Source: an uncultured Clostridia bacterium (lineage in GTDB: Bacteria; Bacillota; Clostridia; Oscillospirales; Acutalibacteraceae). From it: DNA of 64,000 nucleotides. Of the stretch, positions 50,752 through 59,403 are shown piece after piece. The first letter of the stretch is position 1; every line of letters starts with the position of its first letter. The stretch spans positions 124,001 through 188,000 of the forward strand of contig CAMEBF010000002.1 of NCBI GenBank assembly GCA_945912145.1. The letters are read 5' to 3'. The notes below the pieces were generated by a model. That model was not told where the DNA came from. It searched no databases and saw nothing but the letters and a program-made list of their open reading frames with translations. Made by a program: the position numbers and the translations under genes.

Positions 50752-52260
50752 TTGGCAAAAGAAAAACCGTTAAAACAAGGGCATGTGATTCCGAGCAAGG
50801 AATTCAGTATGTTCGCCGTCGGCGCGATGGGTCAGGGTATGATCTACGCCATGATGTCAAGCTATATCAGCGACTACTACGTCAACGTCCTGCAGCTGCC
50901 GCTGATGTTCGTGCTGCTTCTGATGCTGCTCGCTCGGGTATGGGACGCGATCAACGACCCGCTCATGGGCATTATCGTTGACCGCCGCACAACGAAGCGC
51001 GGCAAGATGAAGCCATATATCCTCTATGCCGCCATCCCGATCGCGATTCTGACGATCCTGATGTATTTAAGCCCCAATCTCTCGAAGACCTCTCTGATGG
51101 TCTATTCGGCGATCGTTTACGTCGCATGGGGCATGATCTATACCATGGCGGACGTTCCGTTCTGGAGTCTGCCCAATATCATGACGCCAAATGCCGAAGA
51201 ACGCGGCTCCGTCATTTCGTTCGGACGCACTTTAAACGGTGTCGGTTCGGCCGTTCCCGAGGTGCTGTTTTTGCTTGGCGGCTTCCTGCTTCCGAAGGTC
51301 ATCGAGACCACCAATGCGCTTGAATACAACAAGAAAAAATATCTCATCATCGCGCTTGTGACCGTCCTCATCGGTATTGCGCTGTACGCGAACTCCTACC
51401 GTCATGTCCAGGAACGCGTGCTGCTCCCCGATAAGAAACGGGTTCAGGGCGAGCCTTCGCAGCTTTCCAGAATTTTCAAATGCAAGCCCCTGATGCTCGT
51501 CATCGCGATGGGCATTCTCTCAAGCGGCCGCTATATGATCCAGGCGGCGGCACTCCATGTGGCACGTTACGCGTTCTACATCGGGCCCGAATTAACACCC
51601 GATCTGACGATTGAACAGAGAACCGCCTATATTGACGCCAGCGTTTCCTCCGTCAAAACGATCTTCCAGGTCTGCGCGATCGTCGGTATGTTCGGCGCGA
51701 TGCTTGTCATGCCCGTGCTGATGAAGAAATTCGACTACAAAAAGCTCGTCATCACAACCTGCCTGCTCGGCTTTGTCGCGAGTATCTTTACGACGCTGAT
51801 CGGTTGGTTTACGGCGAATCTTTACATCTGCATTCCGTTCATTCTGATCTCCTGCATTCCTCTGGGCGTGCTGAACGTCATTTCTTACGCGATGATCGGC
51901 GACTGTCTCGACTACATGGAGCTGACGACCGGCTTCCGCGACAACGCACTCGGCTCCGCCTGTCAGGGCTTCGTCAACAAGCTCGGCAACGCGCTTGCGA
52001 CCTGCGGCATCGTTCTGATGTATATGTTCATCAATATCGACCCGGCACAGATGCTCAGCTCCGACGTCATCATGGCGGCGACCGACCTGACGAGAACGCA
52101 GAACTTCGCGATGTTCTCGCTCGTCTCCGTCGTTCCCGGCGTCAGCCTGCTGCTGTGCTCGATCCCGATGTTCTTCTATAAGATTTCGGGCAAGGAGAAA
52201 GAGCGCATCATGACCGAACTTGCCGCGAAGAGAAAAGCCGAAGGCATTATCGTCGAATAA
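50752..52260 (+). CDS. MFS transporter, GPH (glycoside-pentoside-hexuronide):cation symporter type
   Basis: 502 residues from TTG 50752 (AAAGGG 8 bases upstream; GTG 50743 has no space). Twelve predicted membrane helices; LARVWDAINDPLMGIIVDRRTTKRGKMKPYIL (pieces WDAINDPLMGIIVD, RGKMKPYI) is the GPH/MelB signature between TM2 and TM3. Sugar unknown; no catabolic genes adjacent. Own terminator. Confidence 0.9.
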   Translation: MAKEKPLKQGHVIPSKEFSMFAVGAMGQGMIYAMMSSYISDYYVNVLQLPLMFVLLLMLLARVWDAINDPLMGIIVDRRTTKRGKMKPYILYAAIPIAILTILMYLSPNLSKTSLMVYSAIVYVAWGMIYTMADVPFWSLPNIMTPNAEERGSVISFGRTLNGVGSAVPEVLFLLGGFLLPKVIETTNALEYNKKKYLIIALVTVLIGIALYANSYRHVQERVLLPDKKRVQGEPSQLSRIFKCKPLMLVIAMGILSSGRYMIQAAALHVARYAFYIGPELTPDLTIEQRTAYIDASVSSVKTIFQVCAIVGMFGAMLVMPVLMKKFDYKKLVITTCLLGFVASIFTTLIGWFTANLYICIPFILISCIPLGVLNVISYAMIGDCLDYMELTTGFRDNALGSACQGFVNKLGNALATCGIVLMYMFINIDPAQMLSSDVIMAATDLTRTQNFAMFSLVSVVPGVSLLLCSIPMFFYKISGKEKERIMTELAAKRKAEGIIVE

Positions 52261-52281
52261 TAAAAACCTCAGATTGTTATC

Positions 52282-52315
52282 AAAGCCGTCTCCTTTTTCG
52301 GAGGCGGCTTTCCTG
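52282..52315 (+). terminator. Terminator of the symporter gene
   Basis: AAAGCCGTCTCC / GGAGGCGGCTTT stem with T-rich loop. Confidence 0.75.
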
Positions 52316-52317
52316 CA

Positions 52318-52348
52318 TAAAAAACGGCAGAGAGCATTCTCTCTGCCG
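52318..52348 (-). terminator. Terminator of the glycan operon
   Basis: Minus strand CGGCAGAGAG/CTCTCTGCCG followed by T6. Confidence 0.85.
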
Positions 52349-52361
52349 CGGTATTCATTTT

Positions 52362-53372
52362 TCAGGAGACCTTTGTTTCGTCGGTAGTATCTTCGGTCTT
52401 CGTCTCTTTTTTCTCAATCGAATTGCCGTTTTTGTCTTTGTCAAAATTGATCCGTTCGGATTCAATAACAAGCGGTCTGTGCATCACACGCTTATTGATG
52501 TTGAGCACATATTCGCCCATAAAGCCGATGAAGAAGAGCTGAATCGCGCCGAGGAAGAGCATACCCAGTAGAATAGGCGCTGTTCCGGCGGGGAATCTGT
52601 CCCAGTACATCAGCTTGAGAATGAAGTAGACGACGCCCAGAATAAAGCTGATGATGCCAACGCCGATACCGGCAAAGGTGGCAAGACGCAGACCGATCTT
52701 CGTATACGACGTGATGCTGAGCATCGCCGCGTCATAGAGCGTGTAGAAGTTATTATGCGTTTTGCCTGCGCGACGCTTCGGCTGTTCATAGGGGATCTCC
52801 TTACGCTCGAAGCCCAATTCTGCCACAATGCCGCGCATGAACGGAATCGGATCGTCCAGCTCGCGAAGCACTTCAATGAATGCACGGTCGTACAGACCCG
52901 ACCCTGTGAAATGCTCGATCTGCTCCACATCGGACATCTTTTTGATCATTTTATAATAGCAGGTACGCAGGAAGCGCATGATCGGGTTTTCGCGGCTGCT
53001 TGTCTTGATGCCGATGACGATTTTATAGCCGTTTTCCCATTCCTTGACATACTTCGGAATGAGATCCACGGGATCCTGGAAATCGCAGCACATCTGAATC
53101 ACGCAGTCGCCGGTCACCTGCAGAACGCCGTAATAGGGCGAATTGAACTGCCCGAAATTCTTGGCGTTAAAAATAGCCTTAATCTTGGGATTCGCGGCGC
53201 AGATCGTACGCAGAATATCCCGCGTGCCGTCTCTGGAATCGTTATCGATAAACACGAGCTCGTAATCATACTGCGGCAGATTCTTCGTCATCATCTCCAC
53301 AATCGCTTCGCTCATGGGGCCGACATTTTCTTTTTCGTTATAACACGGAATCAAAATGCTGATTTTTTTCAT
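52362..53372 (-). CDS. GT2 polyprenyl-phosphate glycosyltransferase, DPM1/GtrB type
   Basis: 336 residues from ATG 53372, overlapping the upstream stop in ATGA. GT-A domain opening ISILIPCYNEKENV with metal motif region MCCDFQDPVDLIP, and two C-terminal membrane helices (about 235-262 and 272-298), then a charged tail rich in Lys/Glu/Thr. This family moves a sugar from a nucleotide donor to undecaprenyl phosphate for flipping and external modification. Last gene of the glycan operon. Confidence 0.92.
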   Translation of the reverse strand: MKKISILIPCYNEKENVGPMSEAIVEMMTKNLPQYDYELVFIDNDSRDGTRDILRTICAANPKIKAIFNAKNFGQFNSPYYGVLQVTGDCVIQMCCDFQDPVDLIPKYVKEWENGYKIVIGIKTSSRENPIMRFLRTCYYKMIKKMSDVEQIEHFTGSGLYDRAFIEVLRELDDPIPFMRGIVAELGFERKEIPYEQPKRRAGKTHNNFYTLYDAAMLSITSYTKIGLRLATFAGIGVGIISFILGVVYFILKLMYWDRFPAGTAPILLGMLFLGAIQLFFIGFMGEYVLNINKRVMHRPLVIESERINFDKDKNGNSIEKKETKTEDTTDETKVS

Positions 53373-54289
53373 GGGTGCACCCCTTTCATCCACGCCGCCG
53401 TGCGGCGGATACCCTCTTCAAACGTAAGCTGCGGCGTAAAGCCTGTGTCCGCCGTCAGTTCGGAAATATCGGCACAAAGGTACATAACCTGCCCTTCGTT
53501 GTACGGCAGATCACCGATCCCAACCTCAAGCGACGGATCAATGCAGTCGCGCATGGCAAGGATATAGTCCGAAAGCTGTCTCGTCCTGCCGCTGCCGAGC
53601 GGATAGACCGCGCCGTCCCGACCTTTTTCGCCGATCAGATAAAACGCGAGAGCGACGTCGTCACAATGGAGAAAGTCCCACTGCTGTTCGCCCTTCGTAA
53701 AAGAAGTATACTCGCCTTTGAGCATTTTGTCAAGACTCGACATAATGATCGAATTCGGGTTGCCTTTTTGCCCGAAAACGCTTAAAATGCGTACCCAGCA
53801 ATGCCTGAGCCCCATCTGCTGCGCCGCCATCCGGCTGAATTTACCGGAGGTATATTTTGCAATTCCATAGCCCGTTTCGGGGTTGGCGACAGTTTCGGCG
53901 GTCAGTTTTTCCTGCGTCCTGCCGTACTCCGCCTGCGAGCCCGCGCCGACAAAGCACTCACACCCCGTATCAACCGCCAATTTTACGGCGTCGAGCGTAT
54001 AGCGGATGTTATCTGTCTGCACGTCGGTATCATTCCGTGTGCCGCCGAACGTGCCGAGCCATGCAAAATGGTACAGCACATCGCATTGTTTGTCAATTTT
54101 TGACGGAACGGATGCGAAATCGGCAATATCCGCCTCAATGGCCGTGACCAGAGGGCTTTTGAAAAATTCGTCGTCCTGCGGATCGCCGGGACGGCAAAGC
54201 GCGTAGACCTCGACCTTTTCTTCAATCAGTTTGCGGATCAGCGCGGAGGCGATCATACCCGTCGCGCCGGTGACAATGGCTCTTTTCAT
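53369..54289 (-). CDS. NAD(P)-dependent sugar reductase/epimerase (extended SDR)
   Basis: 306 residues. Rossmann motif VTGATGMIASAL, Ser/Gly around VGAGSQAEYG, catalytic YGIAK. Immediately follows the ThDP enzyme. In the CDP-yersiniose pathway the ThDP enzyme YerE is followed by SDR reductase YerF, so this gene is a good positional match for the final ketoreduction of a CDP-branched sugar. Sequence alone cannot separate reductase from epimerase. Confidence 0.82.
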   Translation of the reverse strand: MKRAIVTGATGMIASALIRKLIEEKVEVYALCRPGDPQDDEFFKSPLVTAIEADIADFASVPSKIDKQCDVLYHFAWLGTFGGTRNDTDVQTDNIRYTLDAVKLAVDTGCECFVGAGSQAEYGRTQEKLTAETVANPETGYGIAKYTSGKFSRMAAQQMGLRHCWVRILSVFGQKGNPNSIIMSSLDKMLKGEYTSFTKGEQQWDFLHCDDVALAFYLIGEKGRDGAVYPLGSGRTRQLSDYILAMRDCIDPSLEVGIGDLPYNEGQVMYLCADISELTADTGFTPQLTFEEGIRRTAAWMKGVHP

Positions 54290-54307
54290 GCAGGTTTTCT
54301 CCGTTTT

Positions 54308-56119
54308 TTATTCTGTAATGAGCGGGATAAACATGATTTTTTCCAGTTCTTCCCTGGGCAGGAACGGCGCTAAATCCTCAAGCGGCGCAGAAACAAGCGA
54401 CCCGTCGGGCAGCTTCTTCGTCGCGGATTTCGGCTCGAATTTCTGCTTGGAATCGACGATGACTTCGCAGAACGCATAGCCCGGAATGGCAAGCGTCTCC
54501 TCGATTTTTTCGCCAAGTTCCGCCGTTTTTTCACAGCGGACATAGGGAATGCCGTAAGCCGGCACGAGCTTCGACATATCCGGGAAGCTCAAATCGTGGC
54601 TCTCTTCGCCGATACCGACAAGCGGTTCGCCGAAGAAATTCATCTGGGACTGGCGAATCGAATGATAGCCGCCGTTGTTAATCATGAATATTTTAATCGG
54701 CAGACGGTTCTGCACGATGGTCTGCAACTCTTGCAGATTCATCTGAATACTGCCGTCGCCGGTGACGTTGATGATATCCTGCGAATGATCGCAGACGCAG
54801 GCGCCGATCGCGGCAGGGAGATCATAGCCCATGGATGCGATGGCGGAATTGATGATAAACCGCTGATCTTTTTTGATCACATAGCCGTGGCTGCCGACGA
54901 CGCACGCCGAACCGTTGCCGACGACGGTGATCTGTCCTTCGTTCAGACGCGAGCTCAATTCCTTGATAAAGGCGTAGACGTTGACCGGCTCGCTCTGCTC
55001 ATAATGCTTCGGCTGCACGACGGGATAGTTCTTTTTCCAGTCCTGACAGCAGGCAATCCAGCTTTCTTTCGGCTCGACGGGGTTTTCATCGAGAATTTCG
55101 TCAAAGCGTTTCAGAAAAGCTTTCGCGTCGGCGCAGATGGGAATATCGGGGTTAACCGTCGGCTTTTTCAGTTCTTCGGGATCGACGTCCACGACAATCT
55201 TTTTTGCGGCTCTCGCCCACGACTGATAATTGTAGCCGACCTGGCGAATGCTCAGACGCGAACCGACGGAGAGCAGCACATCGCTGTTCTGCACGGCAAA
55301 GTTGCCGGGACGGTCGCCCATGATGCCGGCTCTGCCGACATAAAGCGGATGCTCGTCCTCGATCAGATCGATGCTGTCCCAACCCGTCACGACAGGAATA
55401 TGCAGTTTTTCGATCACGCTACGAAATTCGGGAAAAGCCCCTGCAATCCGGATGCCGTTGCCGGCGTTGAAAACGGGACGTTCGGCTTTTCGGATGTTCT
55501 CAATAATTTCAAGGAATACCGCATCGTCCGGAACGCCGGGCAATTCCTCGTCGCCTTCGCCGTCATACGGATATAAATCGTCCGTATCGACGTACGAGCC
55601 CTGAATATCAAGCGGAATATCCAACCAACACGGACCGGGACGCCCCTGCTGCGAGAGCTTGAGTGCCTTTTCCAGACAATAGCGGATTTTATTCTTATCA
55701 ATCACCATTTCGCAGTACTTCGTCATGCAATCGACGGCCTTGGTGATGTCGAACTCCTGATCGCCCATCGCGCGGATCCCGAGTCCCGTGCTTCTGGCGG
55801 TCGTATCGTAACGAACCTGACCGGAAATGACAAGCATCGGGATGGAATCGAGCCAACCGCCGACGACACCTGTGATGGCGTTCGTGCCGCCGGGACCCGT
55901 CGTAACGACGCAAGCCGCGATTTTATTATGGATTCTCGCATAACTCTCTGCCGCAATGGCGCACGCCTGCTCGTGATGATTATAGACGCAGTGCATTCCC
56001 TGCTGATGTCCGAACGCATCGTTCAGGTGCATCGCGCCGCCTCCCGTCACCGTAAACGCGGTGTCAATGCCGTGATCGACGAGAAACTGCGAAACATAGT
56101 TTGATACTTTTATTTTCAT
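54308..56119 (-). CDS. ThDP-dependent acetolactate synthase-like enzyme (YerE-like candidate)
   Basis: 603 residues. Pyr domain with catalytic Glu50 (YNHHEQA), ThDP domain with GDGSIQMNLQELQTIVQNRL and INNGGYHS. No regulatory subunit or ilv genes nearby, and the operon is sugar-nucleotide synthesis, so this is unlikely to be biosynthetic IlvB. In Yersinia, YerE of this superfamily transfers a two-carbon unit from pyruvate to CDP-4-keto-3,6-dideoxyglucose. Clustering directly behind rfbFGH makes that role plausible. Ends about 19 bases before the SDR gene. Confidence 0.8.
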   Translation of the reverse strand: MKIKVSNYVSQFLVDHGIDTAFTVTGGGAMHLNDAFGHQQGMHCVYNHHEQACAIAAESYARIHNKIAACVVTTGPGGTNAITGVVGGWLDSIPMLVISGQVRYDTTARSTGLGIRAMGDQEFDITKAVDCMTKYCEMVIDKNKIRYCLEKALKLSQQGRPGPCWLDIPLDIQGSYVDTDDLYPYDGEGDEELPGVPDDAVFLEIIENIRKAERPVFNAGNGIRIAGAFPEFRSVIEKLHIPVVTGWDSIDLIEDEHPLYVGRAGIMGDRPGNFAVQNSDVLLSVGSRLSIRQVGYNYQSWARAAKKIVVDVDPEELKKPTVNPDIPICADAKAFLKRFDEILDENPVEPKESWIACCQDWKKNYPVVQPKHYEQSEPVNVYAFIKELSSRLNEGQITVVGNGSACVVGSHGYVIKKDQRFIINSAIASMGYDLPAAIGACVCDHSQDIINVTGDGSIQMNLQELQTIVQNRLPIKIFMINNGGYHSIRQSQMNFFGEPLVGIGEESHDLSFPDMSKLVPAYGIPYVRCEKTAELGEKIEETLAIPGYAFCEVIVDSKQKFEPKSATKKLPDGSLVSAPLEDLAPFLPREELEKIMFIPLITE

Positions 56120-56124
56120 CGGGT

Positions 56125-57471
56125 TCAGCCCTCTTTATTTACGGCTTCCAGAATGGTTTTTGCCATGTAATCAATCATCTCGTCCGTCATGCCGGGATAA
56201 ACGCCGACCCAGAACGTGTCGTTCATGATGCGGTCTGTATTGGTCAGCTCGCCGACAATACGGTAGCCCTTGCCGGTTTTGCGCATCTCATCAAAGCAGG
56301 GATGCTTCGTCAGGTTGCCCGCAAAGAGCATACGGGTCTGTACGCCGCGGCTCTCCACATACTGCACCACAGCATTGCGGCTGACGCCCTCCTTACAGGT
56401 GATCAGGAACCCGAACCACGAGGGATCGGCATTTTCGGCAGGCTCAGGAAGAATGAGCTTGTCCGCCGCCGGCGCAAGAGCCGCTTTCAGACGCGCAAAA
56501 TTATGCTTTCTTCTCTCGACGAACGACGGGAACTTTTCAAGCTGCGCACAGCCGACAGCCGCCTGCAGATCGGTCGCCTTGAGATTATAGCCGAAATGGG
56601 AATAAACATATTTATGGTCATAGCCGAACGGCAATTCGCCGTACTGACCGTCGAAGCGGTGACCGCACAGGTTATCCTGTCCCGAAGCACAGCGGCAGTC
56701 GCGACCCCAGTCGCGCATAGAACGGCTGATCTTGCTCAGAAGCGGATTGTCGGTATAGACCGCGCCGCCTTCGCCCATCGTCATGTGATGCGGCGGATAG
56801 AACGAGGACGTGCCGAGGTCGCCGACGGTACCGGTGAACTTCGTTTCGCCGTCGATCGTATAGCGCGAACCGAGCGCGTCGCAGTTGTCCTCCACGAGCC
56901 AGAGCTGATGCTTGTCACAGAACGCCTTGACGGCGGAAAGATCAAAAGGATTACCGAGCGTATGGGCAATCATAACGGCTTTCGTCTTCTCCGAAAGCGC
57001 GTCCTCGAGCTTCGTGACGTCGATATTATACTGCGGAATTGTCACGTCCACAAAAACGGGAACCGCACCGTACTGAATCATCGGCGTGACCGTTGTGGGG
57101 AATCCCGCCGCAACGGTGATGACCTCATCGCCGGGGCGAATGCGTCTGGCACCCAGAAGAGGCGATGTCAGCGTCATGAACGCGAGCAGATTCGCGCTTG
57201 AACCGGAGTTGACGAGCGCGCAGAAGCGCACGCCCAGATATTTCGCGAGTCCTGCTTCAAACTGATCGGTGTAGCGTCCGGCGGTCAGCCAAAATTCCAA
57301 CGCGCTGTCCACGAGATTGACCGCTTCGGCGCTGTCGTACACACGGGACGCATACGGGATCCGCTGTCCCTCCTGAAAGTCCTTTTTTGTATTATGGTAT
57401 TTATCAAAATAATCGGCGACAGCGGAAAGTATCGCCTGCTTGTCCTGTTCCTGATTGCTCAAACCTGACAT
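56125..57471 (-). CDS. rfbH: CDP-4-keto-6-deoxyglucose-3-dehydrase (RfbH/DdhC, E1)
   Basis: 448 residues. DegT-type PMP enzyme in which the usual PLP lysine is replaced by His: SFYPPHHMTMGEGGA. The [2Fe-2S] ligands of E1 are visible as DCRCASGQDNLCGH. These two features are diagnostic of the C-3 deoxygenating dehydrase of 3,6-dideoxyhexose pathways. Its reductase partner (DdhD/E3) is not in the window. Five-base gap to the ThDP gene. Confidence 0.93.
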   Translation of the reverse strand: MSGLSNQEQDKQAILSAVADYFDKYHNTKKDFQEGQRIPYASRVYDSAEAVNLVDSALEFWLTAGRYTDQFEAGLAKYLGVRFCALVNSGSSANLLAFMTLTSPLLGARRIRPGDEVITVAAGFPTTVTPMIQYGAVPVFVDVTIPQYNIDVTKLEDALSEKTKAVMIAHTLGNPFDLSAVKAFCDKHQLWLVEDNCDALGSRYTIDGETKFTGTVGDLGTSSFYPPHHMTMGEGGAVYTDNPLLSKISRSMRDWGRDCRCASGQDNLCGHRFDGQYGELPFGYDHKYVYSHFGYNLKATDLQAAVGCAQLEKFPSFVERRKHNFARLKAALAPAADKLILPEPAENADPSWFGFLITCKEGVSRNAVVQYVESRGVQTRMLFAGNLTKHPCFDEMRKTGKGYRIVGELTNTDRIMNDTFWVGVYPGMTDEMIDYMAKTILEAVNKEG

Positions 57472-57495
57472 TCCTTTCTGAACCTAATCGTCATA

Positions 57496-58545
57496 TTAAA
57501 GATGGAAAAATTCCCGGATCTGTTTTTCCGTAATCGCCGGCACGTCGCCGCCGTCCGCGTAGACCTTCGTCCACTCGACCGTTTTCTCAACGGCTTGCGT
57601 TGCGCTCCATTCCGGATGCCAACCGAACGTCGTCTTGAGAAGCGAGCAGTCCAGCTTCAGGAAATTCGCTTCATGCGGACCGTCCTTTTTCAGACATTCA
57701 AATGTCTGTCCGTTTCCCCACGATTCGCAGAAGATCGTCGCAAGCTGACCGGTCGTCAGACAGTCGCGGTCATCGGGACCGACGTTATAGTAGCCCTGCA
57801 AGCTCTTGTCGTGATATTGCGCTTCGGCGATCATCAGATAGGCATTCAGAGGCTCTAAAACGTGCTGATAGGGTCTTGTGGAGTTGGGATTACGCACGAC
57901 AATGGGCTTTCCCGCCATGGAAGCACGCACGCAGTCGGGAATGATGCGATTATCGGCGAAGTCGCCGCCGCCGATGACGTTGCCGGCTCGCGCAGTGGAA
58001 ACGGCGATGTCCGTTTTGTCAAAGAACGACGCTTTATAGCTATGGGTCACAAGCTCCGAGCACGATTTGGAGTTGGAATACGGGTCGTAGCCGTCGAGCG
58101 GCTCGTTTTCACGGTAGCCCCAACACCATTCGTTGTTTTTATATACCTTATCCGTCGTGACATTGAGAACGGATTTAACCGAATCGGTCAGCCGTACGCA
58201 TTCGAGCACATTGACCGTTCCCATCACGTTCGTCTCATAGGTATAGCGCGGCTGCTCATAGGACGTGAGCACGATCGGCTGCGCCGCCAGATGAAACACG
58301 ATCTCGGGCTGCGTCTCGCGGAAAACGCTCAGCAGCTTGTCAAAATCGCGAATATCGCCGATGACGGATTTCATCTTGCCGTCAAGTCCCGCGATGTCAA
58401 ACAGGTTGGGATTTGTGGGAGGCTCCAATGCGTAACCCGTCACGTCCGCGCCCGCCGTCACCAGAATTTTCGAGAGCCATGAGCCCTTAAAGCCCGTATG
58501 CCCCGTGACGAGCACTTTTTTGCCTTTATAAAAACTTAAATTCAT
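57496..58545 (-). CDS. rfbG: CDP-glucose 4,6-dehydratase
   Basis: 349 residues. SDR motif VTGHTGFKGSWL, TTDK and catalytic YSNSK, RAGNVIGGGDFADNRIIPD and RPYQHVLEPL are all RfbG-type. Converts CDP-glucose to CDP-4-keto-6-deoxyglucose. AAAGGA before ATG. Confidence 0.95.
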   Translation of the reverse strand: MNLSFYKGKKVLVTGHTGFKGSWLSKILVTAGADVTGYALEPPTNPNLFDIAGLDGKMKSVIGDIRDFDKLLSVFRETQPEIVFHLAAQPIVLTSYEQPRYTYETNVMGTVNVLECVRLTDSVKSVLNVTTDKVYKNNEWCWGYRENEPLDGYDPYSNSKSCSELVTHSYKASFFDKTDIAVSTARAGNVIGGGDFADNRIIPDCVRASMAGKPIVVRNPNSTRPYQHVLEPLNAYLMIAEAQYHDKSLQGYYNVGPDDRDCLTTGQLATIFCESWGNGQTFECLKKDGPHEANFLKLDCSLLKTTFGWHPEWSATQAVEKTVEWTKVYADGGDVPAITEKQIREFFHL

Positions 58546-58568
58546 AGAAAATCCTTTCCGCCGAAGCG

Positions 58569-59345
58569 TTACCAGACCTTCCAGGGCGCGTTGCCTTTCG
58601 CCCAGAGATCCTCAAGATAATTTTTGTCGCGCAGCGTGTCCATGCACTGCCAGAAGCCGTCGTGCGGATACGCCATCAGCTCACCGCGGCGCGCCGCCTC
58701 TTCCAGCGGATATTTTTCAAAGACGGTGGAGTCGCCTTCGATCAGGTCGAAAATCTCCGGCTGCAGCACCATAAAGCCGCCGTTGATAACGCCGCCGTCC
58801 TGCTGCGTCTTCTCGCGGAACTGCTGAATGCAGCCGTTTTCGTTGATGTCGAGCACACCGAAACGCGCCGTCAGCTTGATCGCCGTCAGCGTCGCCATCT
58901 TGCCGTGCGCCTGATGGAATGCCAGCAATTTGTTGATGTCGACATCGGAAACGCCGTCGCCGTAGGTCAGGAAGAACGGCTCATTGCCGATATAATCCCT
59001 GACACGCTTGACGCGGCCGCCGGTCATGGTGTTGAGGCCCGTATCGACCAGCGTCACCTTCCACGGCTCGGAGAAATTGGAATGGACGATCATCTCGCCG
59101 CCGTTGGTGAAATCAAAGGTAATATCGCTGCTGTGCAGATAGTAATCGGCGAAAAATTCTTTGATGACGTGCTGCTTGTAGCCGCAGCAGATCACGAAGT
59201 CGTTGAAGCCGTAATGCGAATACTGCTTCATGATGTGCCAAAGAATCGGCATATCGCCGATCTGGATCATCGGTTTGGGAATCAGATGACTTTCCTCACT
59301 GATTCTCGTGCCGAAGCCGCCTGCAAGAATGACAACTTTCATCAT
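58569..59345 (-). CDS. rfbF: Glucose-1-phosphate cytidylyltransferase
   Basis: 258 residues. LAGGFGTRISEES nucleotidyltransferase signature, PKPMIQIGDMPILWHIM, YGDGVSDVDI, and FWQCMDTLRDKNYLE at the C-terminus. Makes CDP-glucose, the first step of the dideoxy sugar branch. Starts 58 bases after the yfhO-type gene. Confidence 0.95.
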   Translation of the reverse strand: MMKVVILAGGFGTRISEESHLIPKPMIQIGDMPILWHIMKQYSHYGFNDFVICCGYKQHVIKEFFADYYLHSSDITFDFTNGGEMIVHSNFSEPWKVTLVDTGLNTMTGGRVKRVRDYIGNEPFFLTYGDGVSDVDINKLLAFHQAHGKMATLTAIKLTARFGVLDINENGCIQQFREKTQQDGGVINGGFMVLQPEIFDLIEGDSTVFEKYPLEEAARRGELMAYPHDGFWQCMDTLRDKNYLEDLWAKGNAPWKVW

Positions 59346-59403
59346 ACATATTCCTTTCTTTTATGAAAATTCTAAGGATCGTTTTATTTTTCAGCCGGAC
59401 AGG

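Noticed and set aside
54308-56119. Branched-chain amino-acid acetolactate synthase (ilvB)
   Set aside because: No ilvN/ilvC/ilvD neighbours and embedded in CDP-sugar genes; a sugar role is more likely, though not proven.
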